Source: Pseudomonas sp.
GTDB lineage: Bacteria; Pseudomonadota; Gammaproteobacteria; Pseudomonadales; Pseudomonadaceae
Assembly (NCBI GenBank): GCA_022448005.1
Contig: JAKUTK010000012.1
Coordinates: 1-64,000 of the forward strand
Direction of reading: 5' to 3'
DNA length: 64,000 nucleotides
Made by a program: the position numbers and the translations under genes. Positions 43,817 to 53,347 of the stretch are shown piece after piece; position 1 is the stretch's first letter; the number at the start of each line of letters is the position of its first letter. The notes under the pieces were generated by a model that made no database searches, was not told the DNA's origin, and saw only the letters and a list, made by a program, of their open reading frames with translations.

Positions 43817-43872
43817 AGCATGCTCCGTTGCTGCTCGAGGGTCGAAAGGACTGATCACGTATCCGCGACGGG

Positions 43873-45087
43873 TTAGCCCGCCTGTTGTTTGGTTGAGGTG
43901 AGGCACATGTCGCGCTGTCTGATGCCGTAGAGCAGATAAAGCACGCCGAGACCCGCCACGACGCCCGCTACTGCATAGAAGGCGGCTAGCTGTTCGAAGC
44001 CGATCACTTGGTGTTGAGGCCCTTCGCTCAGATAGCGCGCTGAAAACAAACTGCCGAGTCCGGCTGCGACATTCGAAACCGTTCCTTGAAACGCCATGAA
44101 TGCTGCGCGTTGGTGAGCATGGGGAACGCCGGCGGCAATGGTCATGGTGCTGTTGGTACGCACGGCACTCAGCGCCATGAACAGCGTGAAGATGACGTAG
44201 AGGGAGATGCCCACCGGGGCGGCGAACCCAAGCAAGGTAACCAGTGAGAGGCAGCCGCTGCTGACAAGCACCACCGTTACAGTGCTGCCGCGGTCGATCC
44301 AGGCGCCGCCGATCCGCATGGCCGCAAGGCTGGCAACGCCGCCGAGCAGATACAGCAGACCCAGATGCGGGCGGGGAAAGTCCAGGTTGAATTCAAAGTA
44401 AGTGGCGAAGTGGGGCACCAGTAGGAAGTGCCCAAACATCTGCAATGACGTGATGCCGAGTGCGACCAGGCAGAGGCGCGAACCCAACAGCGATCGGATC
44501 GAGGCTTTTGGCCGCTCCACGACCGCAGGCTTGGGCAGCAACAACTGGCACAGCAGCGCGAGCAGCAGCCCCGTCCCGCCCAACAGGAAAAAAGGTGCCG
44601 TCCAGTTCCAGCGAATCGAACATTCCAAGGCCAGCGGAATGATCAGAATCGCGGCGAGTGAAAAGCCCATCCCGACATAGGCAAGCTGGCGGCCGCGCTC
44701 CGCAGGCGGTATCAGGTCGAGCATGGTGGCCATCAGAATCGCGCCCATCGGACCCGCCACCAGGCCGGACAGTACGAAGATTGCAATCAGCTGGTTGGGC
44801 CCGGTCGCCCAGGCACAGCTCAGCAGCAGGGCAAATCGCAGGACGAGGAGGGTGATTAGCGCGCGCTTGCGGTCGAAACGATCCAGCCAGGGTGCACTGA
44901 CGAACCCACTTAGCGCGGCGGCCAAAGTTGCGCCGCCGCTGATGTAGCCGACGTGGCTGGCCTGCATGCCGAGCTCGCGCACGAGGTCCGGCCCAAGCGG
45001 CATGACCATCATCAGGCTGCCAATGGACAGCATGTTGATCAGCATCGCCAGGTGAACAGAGATCCTCGTCTGGTCGGCAACTTTCAT
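43873..45087 (-). CDS. MFS exporter, probable siderophore efflux (EntS-like role)
   Basis: A 404-aa major facilitator protein with about 12 membrane segments and the loop-2 motif DRFDRKRALITLLV. It heads the minus-strand transport operon, just downstream of a Fur-like box, followed after 56 bp by the receptor gene. Position suggests export of the newly made catecholate, as EntS does for enterobactin. Drug efflux is the generic alternative. Confidence 0.88.
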   Translation of the reverse strand: MKVADQTRISVHLAMLINMLSIGSLMMVMPLGPDLVRELGMQASHVGYISGGATLAAALSGFVSAPWLDRFDRKRALITLLVLRFALLLSCAWATGPNQLIAIFVLSGLVAGPMGAILMATMLDLIPPAERGRQLAYVGMGFSLAAILIIPLALECSIRWNWTAPFFLLGGTGLLLALLCQLLLPKPAVVERPKASIRSLLGSRLCLVALGITSLQMFGHFLLVPHFATYFEFNLDFPRPHLGLLYLLGGVASLAAMRIGGAWIDRGSTVTVVLVSSGCLSLVTLLGFAAPVGISLYVIFTLFMALSAVRTNSTMTIAAGVPHAHQRAAFMAFQGTVSNVAAGLGSLFSARYLSEGPQHQVIGFEQLAAFYAVAGVVAGLGVLYLLYGIRQRDMCLTSTKQQAG

Positions 45088-45154
45088 TGGATTGCGGCAC
45101 GCTCGGTTTGTCAGGCGGGCTGCATCCTAAGACAAGCTTAACGCTATATCAAAC

Positions 45155-45173
45155 ACAAATCGTTCGCATTAGC
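45155..45173. promoter_or_regulatory. Fur box of the siderophore transport operon
   Basis: ACAAATCGTTCGCATTAGC agrees at 13 of 19 positions with the Pseudomonas form GAGAATGATTCGCATTATC. It lies about 70 bp before the exporter start. Confidence 0.5.
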
Positions 45174-45349
45174 GTAATCATGCGATGTCGGTTGTTGTTT
45201 TCAGATGCAACAGCAACATTGCGTAACGCGCCAAACCGCAACCCACATGTACAACCGCAGAGTTGCGGCGGCTTATTCCCCGGCGGAGTGGGGGGCGGTC
45301 AACCAGCATGTCGAGACCAAACCAGCGGTAGCGTGGCCAGCTGGGCCGG

Positions 45350-48300
45350 TCAGCCGATGGTCATCAGGCTGGCATTGCCGCCCGCTGCAGCGGTATTGAT
45401 GCTCAACGCCCGCTCGATCAACAGCCGCTCAAGCGGAATATCAGTGTCGCCGCTCCTCATTCCCTGCACGCCGATAATCGGACCGCTGCGCTGCGACAGC
45501 AGCTGGCTGACCTCAAGCAGCTGGTCGGTGTCGCCGTGGTACAGCACGGCATCGAAACGCGTCGCGTCGCTGGTCCAATCCGGCGTCAGCGTGATCCTGG
45601 CTTGAACTGCCTGCGGGAGCGTGCCGCGCAGCGCTCGCGCCGACTGCAGATCCACCATCACCGCCTCGCTACCAACCGCCAATACCGCTGCCAGCTGGAT
45701 CAACAGGTCGTTTTCGTCATCCGCCAGACACAGGACATGTTCGCGTGGTAGCAGGCTGTAGCTGTTACGTTCACCGGTGGGGCCGTTGAGCAAGCGCGTG
45801 GTGCCGCTCTGAGATTGACTGGCGTAACGGTCGCACAACGCGGCAATTGATTCCCGGCCGTTTAGCCGGGCCCAGTCCTGGAACTGCCTGGCGGCATCGA
45901 CCTGGGCGGGGGATCGACGCACTTCGGGCTGCGCAGGAGAACCGCCGAAGTCGAGTGCGCGCAACAGTGCGTCGTCCGGCCGCTCTGACAGCAGACGATA
46001 TAGATACAGTGGGCCGCCAGCCTTGGGGCCGGTACCGGAAAGCCCTTCGCCGCCGAACGGCTGCACCCCGACGACCGCGCCGACGATGTTGCGGTTGACG
46101 TAGAGATTGCCGACCTTGGCCCGGTCGATGACCCTGGCGATGGTTTCATCAATGCGGGTATGCACACCCAAGGTCAATCCATAGCCCGCCGCGTTGATCT
46201 GGTTCAGTAATTGATCAAGCCCGGTGCGGCGATAGCGCAACACATGCAGCACCGGACCGAATACTTCCTGCTGCAGCTCATCAAGGCGTTCGAGTTCGAT
46301 CAGCGTAGGTGTTACATAAGTGCCATGAGCACAGGCCTTTTCATCGACACGGGCCAGCTGATGCACGCGGCGACCCTTGTCGCGCATGGTTTGCAGGTGG
46401 CGCTCGATGTTGTCGCGCGCCTCGGCGTCGATTACCGGGCCGACATCCACGGACAGGCGCTGCGGGTTCCCCATACGCGCTTCGCCCATGGCACCCTTGA
46501 GCATGCCGATAACTCTTTCGGCGACATCCTCCTGTATGCAAAACACCCGCAGGGCTGAGCAGCGTTGACCGGCACTGTCGAAAGCCGAGGCCATCACGTC
46601 CATGACCACCTGCTCGGCTAAAGCTGACGAATCAACGATCATCGCATTCTGGCCACCGGTTTCGGCGATCAAGGGAATGCTTCGACCGTGCTCATCCAGG
46701 CGACCGGCGAGGCTGCGCTGCAGGATCGAAGCGACCGCGGTGGAGCCGGTGAACATCACGCCGCGGATGCGCTCGTCGGCGATCAGCTGGGCACCGACGG
46801 TTTCGCCGCGGCCCGGCAGTAGCTGCAGCGCGCTTTTAGGCACGCCGGCTTCATGCAGGATCTGCACGCCCAGCATGGCAATCAAGGGCGTCTGCTCCGC
46901 GGGCTTGGCCAGTACTGTATTGCCGGCGCCCAGCGCGGCGCAGACCTGGCCAGTGAAGATCGCAAGCGGGAAATTCCAAGGGCTGATGCAGACCACCGGG
47001 CCGAGCGGGAGATGAGTGTCGTTGTGGAAGTTGCCACGCACCTCGGCGCTGTAGAAACGCAGGAAGTCGACGGCTTCACGCACCTCCGCGATAGCATTGG
47101 CGTATGACTTGCCTGCCTCACGGATGAGTACACTCAGCAGCTGCTGCATGCGCTGTTCCATCAATTCCGCAGCTTTTTCTAATGCCGCGGCGCGCTCTGC
47201 CGGCGGTGTGGTGCGCCAGGCACTGGTACTGTCGTGAGCACAGCGCAGGGCGTTATCGACGTCCGCTTCGCTCGCTTCCTGCACGTGACCGACGATGTCT
47301 CGGTGGTCAGCAGGATTGTGCAAGGGGGTAGCAGAGCACGTCGAAACGGTGTCGCAGCCGAGCAATGGGCTGGCGGTGAGGTGCACGCGTGCACCGGCAA
47401 GCAGTGCGGACGAAAGCGAGGCTAGTCTTTGCTCGTTGGACAGATCGATACCGCAGGCGTTGAGGCGGCCTTCGCCATAGAGATGATGCGGCAACGGAAT
47501 TCGTGGATGCGGCAGGCCGAGGGTGCCTTCCGAGGCGAGCTGTTGCTCGACCGTCGTTACCGGGTCGGCCACCAGTTCGTCCAACGAGATGCTCTTGTCC
47601 GCAATGCGGTTGACGAAGGAGGTGTTGGCGCCGTTTTCCAGCAGGCGACGCACCAGATAGGCCAGTAGGGTTTCATGGCTGCCAACCGGTGCGTAGATCC
47701 GGCAAGGCCGGTTTAGACGTTCGTCTCCCTTGCCGACAACCTGCTCGTAGAGCGGCTCGCCCATGCCGTGCAGGCACTGAAATTCATATTGCCCGGGGTA
47801 GTAGTTCTGCCCGGCCAGGTGATAAACCGCGGCCAGGGTATGCGCATTGTGTGTGGCGAATTGCGGATAGATGGCTTCGGGCGCGGCAAGCAGCTTGCGC
47901 GCGCAAGCAATGAACGACACGTCGGTATAAGCCTTGCGCGTATAGACCGGATATCCCTCAAGGCCATTGAGCTGCGCCAGCTTGATCTCGCTGTCCCAGT
48001 AGGCGCCCTTGACCAGGCGGATCATCAACCGATGGTGGCTGCGCTTGGCCAGGTCGATCAGGAAATCCACTACATAGGGGCAGCGCTTCTGGTAAGCCTG
48101 GATGACGAAACCGATGCCGTTCCAGTCGGCCAATGACGGCTCGAAGCAGAGCCGTTCGAGCAGTTCCAGCGACAGCTCGAGACGGTCCGCCTCCTCGGCA
48201 TCAATGTTGATGCCAATGTCGTAGCGCCGTGCCAATTCAGTCAATGACACCAAGACTGGATAGAGTTCATCCATCACGCGGTCGTACTGCGCGCGGCTGT

Positions 48301-49297
48301 AGCGCGGGTGCAGCGCCGACAGTTTGATCGATATGCCTGGGCCCTCGTAGATCCCGCGACCGCGCGAAGCCATGCCGATGGAGTGGATCGCCTGTTCGTA
48401 CGAAGCCAGATAGCGCCGCGCGTCTGCAGCCGTCAGCGCCGCTTCGCCAAGCATGTCGTAGGAGTAGCGGAAGCCTTTGGCCTCCATGGTTTGGGCATTG
48501 GCCAGCGCCTCGTTGATGGTTTCGCCGGTGACGAACTGCTCGCCCATCAACCGCATCGCCATGTCCACGCTCTTGCGGATGAGCGGCTCGCCACCTTTGC
48601 CGATCAGGCGATTCAGTGATGAAGACAGGCTGGTTTCATTGTGCGTGGCCACCAGCCGGCCGGTGAGCATCAGGCCCCAGGTGGCGGCGTTGACGAAGAC
48701 CGACTGGCTGTTGCCCAGGTGCGGTTGCCAGTTGCCGGTGCTGATCTTGTCGCGGATCAACGCATCACGTGTGCCTTTGTCCGGCACCCTGAGCAGCGCT
48801 TCGGCTAGGCACATCAGAGCTACGCCTTCCTGGGATGACAACGAGAATTCCTCAAGCAGCCCTTGAACCAGCCCCTGACGTCCGCCGGCACTTTTCTGAT
48901 TACGCAGTTTCTCGGCGATGCGCAGCGCGAGACGGTGGGTCGCTTCGGCCTTTACCGGTGACAGCCGCGCCTGCTCCAGCAGCATCGGCAATGCCTCTGG
49001 TTCGGGGCGGCGATAGGCTGCAGTAATGGCCGCGCGGAGCACCGACTGCGGCAGGATGCTTTCGGCAAACTCGAGAAACGGCTGGCTGCCAGGGGTGACT
49101 TCAGCCGTATGGTCCGGGCTGGCCTGCGGCGGCGGCTCGGCGTCGTGTGGTTGAGTGTCGCTCTCGACCTGTTCAAGGTAGTGCAGCAGCGCTTGCTCGA
49201 TCACCCACCGTGGGTGGCGCTCAAGCCGGCTGGCCGCCTCCTCGAGCCGATTGCGCATCGCCGCGTCGAGCTCGACACCGAGCGTGCTGGTGACCAT
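45350..49297 (-). CDS. putA: Trifunctional proline utilisation protein PutA
   Basis: A 1315-aa protein that oxidises proline to glutamate. Residues 1-47 form a ribbon-helix-helix DNA-binding domain (TSTLGVELDAAMRNRLEEAA), so this is a PutA that also represses transcription. The FAD-dependent proline dehydrogenase lies at about 240-560 (RLVKGAYWDSEIKLAQ), and the P5C dehydrogenase at about 620-1090 (NFPLAIFTGQVCAALGAGN, ETGGQNAMIVDSS, SAGQRCSALRVF with the catalytic Cys). A C-terminal region completes the normal length. GGAGG precedes the ATG. No putP transporter is adjacent. It is unrelated to the siderophore operon downstream. Confidence 0.97.
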   Translation of the reverse strand: MVTSTLGVELDAAMRNRLEEAASRLERHPRWVIEQALLHYLEQVESDTQPHDAEPPPQASPDHTAEVTPGSQPFLEFAESILPQSVLRAAITAAYRRPEPEALPMLLEQARLSPVKAEATHRLALRIAEKLRNQKSAGGRQGLVQGLLEEFSLSSQEGVALMCLAEALLRVPDKGTRDALIRDKISTGNWQPHLGNSQSVFVNAATWGLMLTGRLVATHNETSLSSSLNRLIGKGGEPLIRKSVDMAMRLMGEQFVTGETINEALANAQTMEAKGFRYSYDMLGEAALTAADARRYLASYEQAIHSIGMASRGRGIYEGPGISIKLSALHPRYSRAQYDRVMDELYPVLVSLTELARRYDIGINIDAEEADRLELSLELLERLCFEPSLADWNGIGFVIQAYQKRCPYVVDFLIDLAKRSHHRLMIRLVKGAYWDSEIKLAQLNGLEGYPVYTRKAYTDVSFIACARKLLAAPEAIYPQFATHNAHTLAAVYHLAGQNYYPGQYEFQCLHGMGEPLYEQVVGKGDERLNRPCRIYAPVGSHETLLAYLVRRLLENGANTSFVNRIADKSISLDELVADPVTTVEQQLASEGTLGLPHPRIPLPHHLYGEGRLNACGIDLSNEQRLASLSSALLAGARVHLTASPLLGCDTVSTCSATPLHNPADHRDIVGHVQEASEADVDNALRCAHDSTSAWRTTPPAERAAALEKAAELMEQRMQQLLSVLIREAGKSYANAIAEVREAVDFLRFYSAEVRGNFHNDTHLPLGPVVCISPWNFPLAIFTGQVCAALGAGNTVLAKPAEQTPLIAMLGVQILHEAGVPKSALQLLPGRGETVGAQLIADERIRGVMFTGSTAVASILQRSLAGRLDEHGRSIPLIAETGGQNAMIVDSSALAEQVVMDVMASAFDSAGQRCSALRVFCIQEDVAERVIGMLKGAMGEARMGNPQRLSVDVGPVIDAEARDNIERHLQTMRDKGRRVHQLARVDEKACAHGTYVTPTLIELERLDELQQEVFGPVLHVLRYRRTGLDQLLNQINAAGYGLTLGVHTRIDETIARVIDRAKVGNLYVNRNIVGAVVGVQPFGGEGLSGTGPKAGGPLYLYRLLSERPDDALLRALDFGGSPAQPEVRRSPAQVDAARQFQDWARLNGRESIAALCDRYASQSQSGTTRLLNGPTGERNSYSLLPREHVLCLADDENDLLIQLAAVLAVGSEAVMVDLQSARALRGTLPQAVQARITLTPDWTSDATRFDAVLYHGDTDQLLEVSQLLSQRSGPIIGVQGMRSGDTDIPLERLLIERALSINTAAAGGNASLMTIG

Positions 49298-49706
49298 GTG
49301 GCTGTCCTCCGGGGTGAGGTGAGGCTGGATACCTGAGCGGCGGCACGGTCAATGCAATCTGTCATGTCGACCGATAGCCGAATGCGAACGTGGTCGGCAT
49401 CCGTGTCTCTCCTCCTCAGCGTAGACCCTTGCAGTGCTTTGGACTGTCCTCCGGCGACGGTGCAGGCCGTTGCCGGAGTGCGTGGCCATCTGAGCGCTGG
49501 CTCAACCGCATGCGACTGGGCTTCTCGAGGGCGAGCAGTGGCCAGCGACGCGCAAGCATCGCAGCTCCTATCAGCAAGTGTGAATTAGCCCAATTCAGCC
49601 GGTTCAACGGGATGTGGATGCACCCCACTGAGCGCCAATTTCGCTGGGTCGCTGCTCGCCTGTCCGGTACTCGGTGCCCTAACCACGCTCGAGTAACCCG
49701 CTCAGC
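49298..49706. other. Intergenic region upstream of putA
   Basis: About 410 bp between the putA start and the end of the EEP-family gene, both on the minus strand. It must hold the putA promoter and probably PutA operator sites. I see no gene and no clear terminator. Confidence 0.5.
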
Positions 49707-50795
49707 TCAACGCTTTTCAGGCTCAGGCACGTCGGTCACGCTGACTCCTTCCTCGCGGATTTTGTCCTCCGCTTCAAGTTCATCATCCTCGTCGCCTTGC
49801 AGGCTCTGCTGATCAGGCGCTGGGTCATATTGCAGTTCGACCAGTACAGGAAAATGGTCGGAACCGAACTCGGGCAGGCGTTGGATGCGTACCAGCTGGA
49901 AGTGATGGCTATGAAACAAGTGATCCAGCGGCCAGCGGAGAAACCAGTGCTGAGCGTGGAAGCTATTGACCATACCGCGACCGACGCGTGGGTCCAGCAG
50001 GCCGCTGATCTTGCGAAACAGTCGTGTGTTAGGTGACCAGGCTACATCGTTGAGGTCGCCGGTGACGATGACCGGAATGTCTTCCAGATCATCCCGAACG
50101 CTCTCGGCTACTACCAGCAGTTCGACGTCGCGCTCGGTTGATTCGTCGTTTTCCGTTGGGCTAGGCGGAGCGGGGTGCAGGAAGTGCATGCGAATCGCCA
50201 ACTGATCATTCAGACGGACCTTGGCGTGCATCGACGGCACATCGTCTTCGACCAGGAAACGGGTTTCCGCATTTTCCAACGGCAAACGGGACCAGACATG
50301 CATCCCGTAAAGGTTGTCCAGCGGGCACCGGCAGGAGTAGGGGTATTCGTTGCTCAGTTCCTCGAGCTGATCCTCCCACCATTGATCAGTTTCCAGCGTT
50401 ACCAAGATATCGGGCCGGTGTTCGCGGACCAGCGCTTTGAGCTTGTCGGTCTGGCGGTTCGGCGTCAGGACGTTTGCCGCCATGACGCGTATGCGGGGTC
50501 TTTCGCTGTCAGGAACGGCTGTTTTCACCTCGGGACGCCACAAGCGGGTGTACGGGATGATCCACCAGGCCTGGTAGGCAAGGCAGAGGATCGAAAGGGC
50601 ACTGATCAGAACTTGAAGCGGTTTGGCGTAAGACAGCAATAGCGCCTGGGCCAATAGCAATGCAAAGGCTAGTACGCACAGTTGCAAGCGGGGGAAATCG
50701 AGCCCGCGCACCCACCAGACGGGGTTCTTCCAGAGTGGTAGAAAAGTCAGCACGACCAGCAGGCCAGTCGCTGCCAACAGGATTTCTTCCGTCAT
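49707..50795 (-). CDS. Endonuclease/exonuclease/phosphatase-family membrane protein
   Basis: A 362-aa protein. Two or three N-terminal hydrophobic segments (LLAATGLLVVLTFLPLW; LCVLAFALLLAQALLL; VLISALSILCLAYQAWWII) anchor it. A periplasmic EEP domain follows, with MAANVLTPNRQ, DILVTLETDQWWE, VTGDLNDVAWSP and a final GSDHFPVLVEL holding the catalytic Asp-His pair. Such YafD-like proteins may cleave nucleic acid, phosphodiester or lipid head groups; the substrate is unknown. The C-terminal 30 residues are acidic and charged. Confidence 0.9.
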   Translation of the reverse strand: MTEEILLAATGLLVVLTFLPLWKNPVWWVRGLDFPRLQLCVLAFALLLAQALLLSYAKPLQVLISALSILCLAYQAWWIIPYTRLWRPEVKTAVPDSERPRIRVMAANVLTPNRQTDKLKALVREHRPDILVTLETDQWWEDQLEELSNEYPYSCRCPLDNLYGMHVWSRLPLENAETRFLVEDDVPSMHAKVRLNDQLAIRMHFLHPAPPSPTENDESTERDVELLVVAESVRDDLEDIPVIVTGDLNDVAWSPNTRLFRKISGLLDPRVGRGMVNSFHAQHWFLRWPLDHLFHSHHFQLVRIQRLPEFGSDHFPVLVELQYDPAPDQQSLQGDEDDELEAEDKIREEGVSVTDVPEPEKR

Positions 50796-50956
50796 GACCG
50801 ATCCTCGGTGCTGTTCGGCGCGACATCATATCGGCCGTTCGAGTACCTTCGCAGGCACAACGGATTCGTCCCGTTGACAGCTTGATTGGTTCCGCTTGTT
50901 TTTTGCTTGGAAAAGGGGAACGGGTTCGACTGACGACTCGTTGAGGAACGACCCTA

Positions 50957-50991
50957 CAAAAAAGGCCTGACACGCGAACGTGTCAGGCCTT
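50957..50991 (-). terminator. Rho-independent terminator of the GH5 gene
   Basis: On the minus strand AAGGCCTGACACG-TTCG-CGTGTCAGGCCTT is a perfect 13-bp stem with a stable TTCG tetraloop, followed by TTTT. It lies 25 bp after the glycosidase stop. Confidence 0.92.
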
Positions 50992-51015
50992 GGCTGGCGC
51001 GGTTGGCTGGCGCGG

Positions 51016-52755
51016 TTACATGGGCTCGCCAATGGCTGCGCAGCTGTTCGGGGTCGCGGCATGCTTTCTCAGTACCGCCAACTGGGGCTGCTCCGCGCCT
51101 CCCGCTACGTCGAGTGCAAGAATGTAATTGCCCCACCATGGGCCACCGGCCCAATAGGTCAGCGGAACGCAGTTCTCGCGCAGATAGCCGAGCAGGTTAT
51201 CCATTGCGACGATCGCATCGGGGGCGTAGTTGGGTACACCCATCTCGCCGATGAAACCACGCAGGTTGTTGGTTCGCAGCCAGTCCACAAAAGGCTTGGC
51301 GCGATTGATGCCGAGCTCCGGGGCAAAGGTCTCGGTCTTGTCGGCGTACATGCCCGAGGTGTCCCGATCCAGGTACATGTGGGCTTCGAAGATCAGGTTA
51401 TTGCTCGGGTCGCGCATCCACGGATCGGCAATGAGCTGCGTATTCGCTTGCGGCCAGTGCCAGGCGCTGGAAAACCGATCGCCGGCAACGTAGATCCAGT
51501 TAGCCCGGTCGACCTTGCGAATCTCCTTGGCAGCTGCCAGCGCTGCTTGCGGCCAGAGCCCTTTGGTGTTCGGCTCGTTCATCAGCCCGTAGCCGCTGAG
51601 TGCCGGATGTTTCCCCACTTTCAGCGCGATACGCTTCCAGGTATTAGCGAACGACTGAATCGGTACGGTTTCGGAACCTATCGGCTGGCGGTAGTAACGA
51701 TAGTAATTATGCATGTCCAGCACGACCTTCACGCCATGCTTGTGGGCAAAGTCGAGCGACTGGGTAAGCAGTGCCAGTTGCGCAGTGTCGAGCTCGGTGT
51801 CCAGCTGCGGTTGGATGCGTTCCCAGAGAAATGGCAACCGAACCAGCTTCAAACCCTGCTCGGCGTATTTCTTGTAATAGGACTCGGCCGGATAGATGTA
51901 ATTGGTACCGTGCTTGCCTGGCAAGACAGAAGGACCAAAGGCGGCCCCGGACAGGGCAACACCGACCAGCTGTACAGGCTCGATTGCTGGCAGCGTGACC
52001 TCCGCAATCGGCGCCGAAGGCGCGGCGGGCAGGATGACCGGAGCCGCTACCAGGCTGAGTTTGTGCGGATAACCAATGCGATTGCCATCGAGCACGGGGC
52101 CTTCCATAAACACCGTAAGGGCGCCGCTGGCGGGCTTTACCGAGGTGATGGTGCGCACCTGACCGTCGGCCGTGCGTACCGATGCTCCGACTATGAAGGC
52201 CGCCTTGTTTTGCGCGGTCGCGGCGACCGAAACGCCCGCCGACGCCCGCCAGGAGCCGTTCAGCCAGTAGCTGTTGGTGAACTTATTGATCAGCGCCGCA
52301 TGGCTCGGTGAGGAAACCGGAGCGGGGCTCGGTTCGGTTGGCACGGGCAGCGTACTTGCTACGGTGCTCACGCGAAGTCTGTTGGGATAACCGACCAGAT
52401 TGCCGTCGAGCACCGGACCGTTCATGAACACGGTCAGCGCCCCGCTGGCGGGTTTGAGCGCGGTGACGGTTCGAATCTGCCCATCTGCTGTTTTCACCGA
52501 GGTGCCGACTTTGAACGCCGCCATGTTCTGTTGTGTGGCAGCGACCGATACGGCTGCCGAGGCTCGCCAGGAGCCGTTCAGCCAGTAGCTGTTGGTGAAT
52601 TTATTGATCAGCGCCGAGTAGGAGAGAGTGGAGACTCCCGTAGTGGGGGGGGTAGCGGCGTAAAGACCGTTTACAGGGACCAAAGCCAACAGCGTGGACA
52701 GGGCAATTGCAGACATGGGGCCTTTACAGGCCTTAGAAACAAACGAGGTAAACAT
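51016..52755 (-). CDS. Secreted GH5-family glycosidase with two N-terminal repeats
   Basis: A 579-aa protein. The signal peptide ends near LYAATPP. Two near-identical modules of about 82 residues (48-129 and 154-235) are joined by a Pro/Ser linker. A GH5 (cellulase-like) barrel then runs from about 262, with the acid/base Glu394 in GYGLMNEPN and the nucleophile Glu504 in GFIGEMG. The barrel also has LVRLPFLWERIQP and VVLDMHNYYRY. The start at 52755 (MFTSFVSK) is favoured over a longer frame because it gives a normal signal peptide. Substrate may be a beta-glucan, possibly the cell's own exopolysaccharide. The repeats look like binding or anchoring modules that I cannot name. Confidence 0.9.
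   Translation of the reverse strand: MFTSFVSKACKGPMSAIALSTLLALVPVNGLYAATPPTTGVSTLSYSALINKFTNSYWLNGSWRASAAVSVAATQQNMAAFKVGTSVKTADGQIRTVTALKPASGALTVFMNGPVLDGNLVGYPNRLRVSTVASTLPVPTEPSPAPVSSPSHAALINKFTNSYWLNGSWRASAGVSVAATAQNKAAFIVGASVRTADGQVRTITSVKPASGALTVFMEGPVLDGNRIGYPHKLSLVAAPVILPAAPSAPIAEVTLPAIEPVQLVGVALSGAAFGPSVLPGKHGTNYIYPAESYYKKYAEQGLKLVRLPFLWERIQPQLDTELDTAQLALLTQSLDFAHKHGVKVVLDMHNYYRYYRQPIGSETVPIQSFANTWKRIALKVGKHPALSGYGLMNEPNTKGLWPQAALAAAKEIRKVDRANWIYVAGDRFSSAWHWPQANTQLIADPWMRDPSNNLIFEAHMYLDRDTSGMYADKTETFAPELGINRAKPFVDWLRTNNLRGFIGEMGVPNYAPDAIVAMDNLLGYLRENCVPLTYWAGGPWWGNYILALDVAGGAEQPQLAVLRKHAATPNSCAAIGEPM
52051..52614 (-). repeat. Tandem coding repeats in the GH5 gene
   Basis: Two copies (52614-52369 and 52296-52051), 318 bp apart, encode the same 82-residue pattern beginning ALINKFTNSYWLNGSWRAS and ending in a GYP-containing motif. 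They are strongly alike at DNA level too, suggesting recent duplication or gene conversion. Confidence 0.88.
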
Positions 52756-52951
52756 CGGCTCACCGTGATCATAAACATCGAAACGCAGGTTTCGATGAAG
52801 CGACAGGGGGAGGTTGATCAATAAGCGGCGCTGCAAAGGCAGGCGGGATACCACAAACAGAACGAACCAATGGGTAAACGAAATGGGCTGCCGAGGCCGC
52901 CCGTTCCGCTTAGATATTTATAATTTATTTTCAAAATCGCTTAAACATTCA

Positions 52952-53010
52952 GCGCCTTTTAAAAGGCGCCAAAAAACAGTCTATTAAAGCGCGTGATATC
53001 AATTTGATAT
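52952..53010. promoter_or_regulatory. Two palindromes in the AT-rich region upstream of the GH5 gene
   Basis: GCGCCTTTTAAAAGGCGC (52952-52969) is a perfect 18-bp palindrome. ATATCAA-t-TTGATAT (52996-53010) is a second one. They lie about 200-255 bp upstream of the glycosidase in a gap (52756-53347) of much lower GC than the genes around it. The rest of the gap shows no gene. Confidence 0.4.
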
Positions 53011-53347
53011 TTAAAGGCCATGTTCGCCAGATTTTGAGCAAGGCTGGAAGCCGCTAGCTACAACGGCGGCACCAATGGTGGCGTCATTTTTTTGAATTCA
53101 CCGTTAACGCCGTCTCGCTTCGGGTTTCGCAAATAATCCGATAGGCGGCATAGGCTTTATTTGAACTATTTAAGAGTTGGTGAGATTGGTGGCGGATTGA
53201 TACAAGGCTAAGGCACCGAGAGGGGAGGTTTGCGCTCACGCAATTCGCGGGTTTGTGGCTACGCTGTGGAGGGATTTTGGTTGTGCTTGTAAAGCGCTGA
53301 TGCTTCGGGCAGGGTCGAAGTCAGACCTCTATCTACGGAGTGAACTC

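Noticed and set aside
50980-52311. 443-codon plus-strand frame antisense to the GH5 gene
   Set aside because: It includes the antisense of the terminator stem and of the repeats; no motif or start signal supports it.
52945-52985. 18-bp palindrome at 52952-52969 as a terminator
   Set aside because: The only T/A-run lies on the wrong side for minus-strand termination, and no plus-strand gene ends there.
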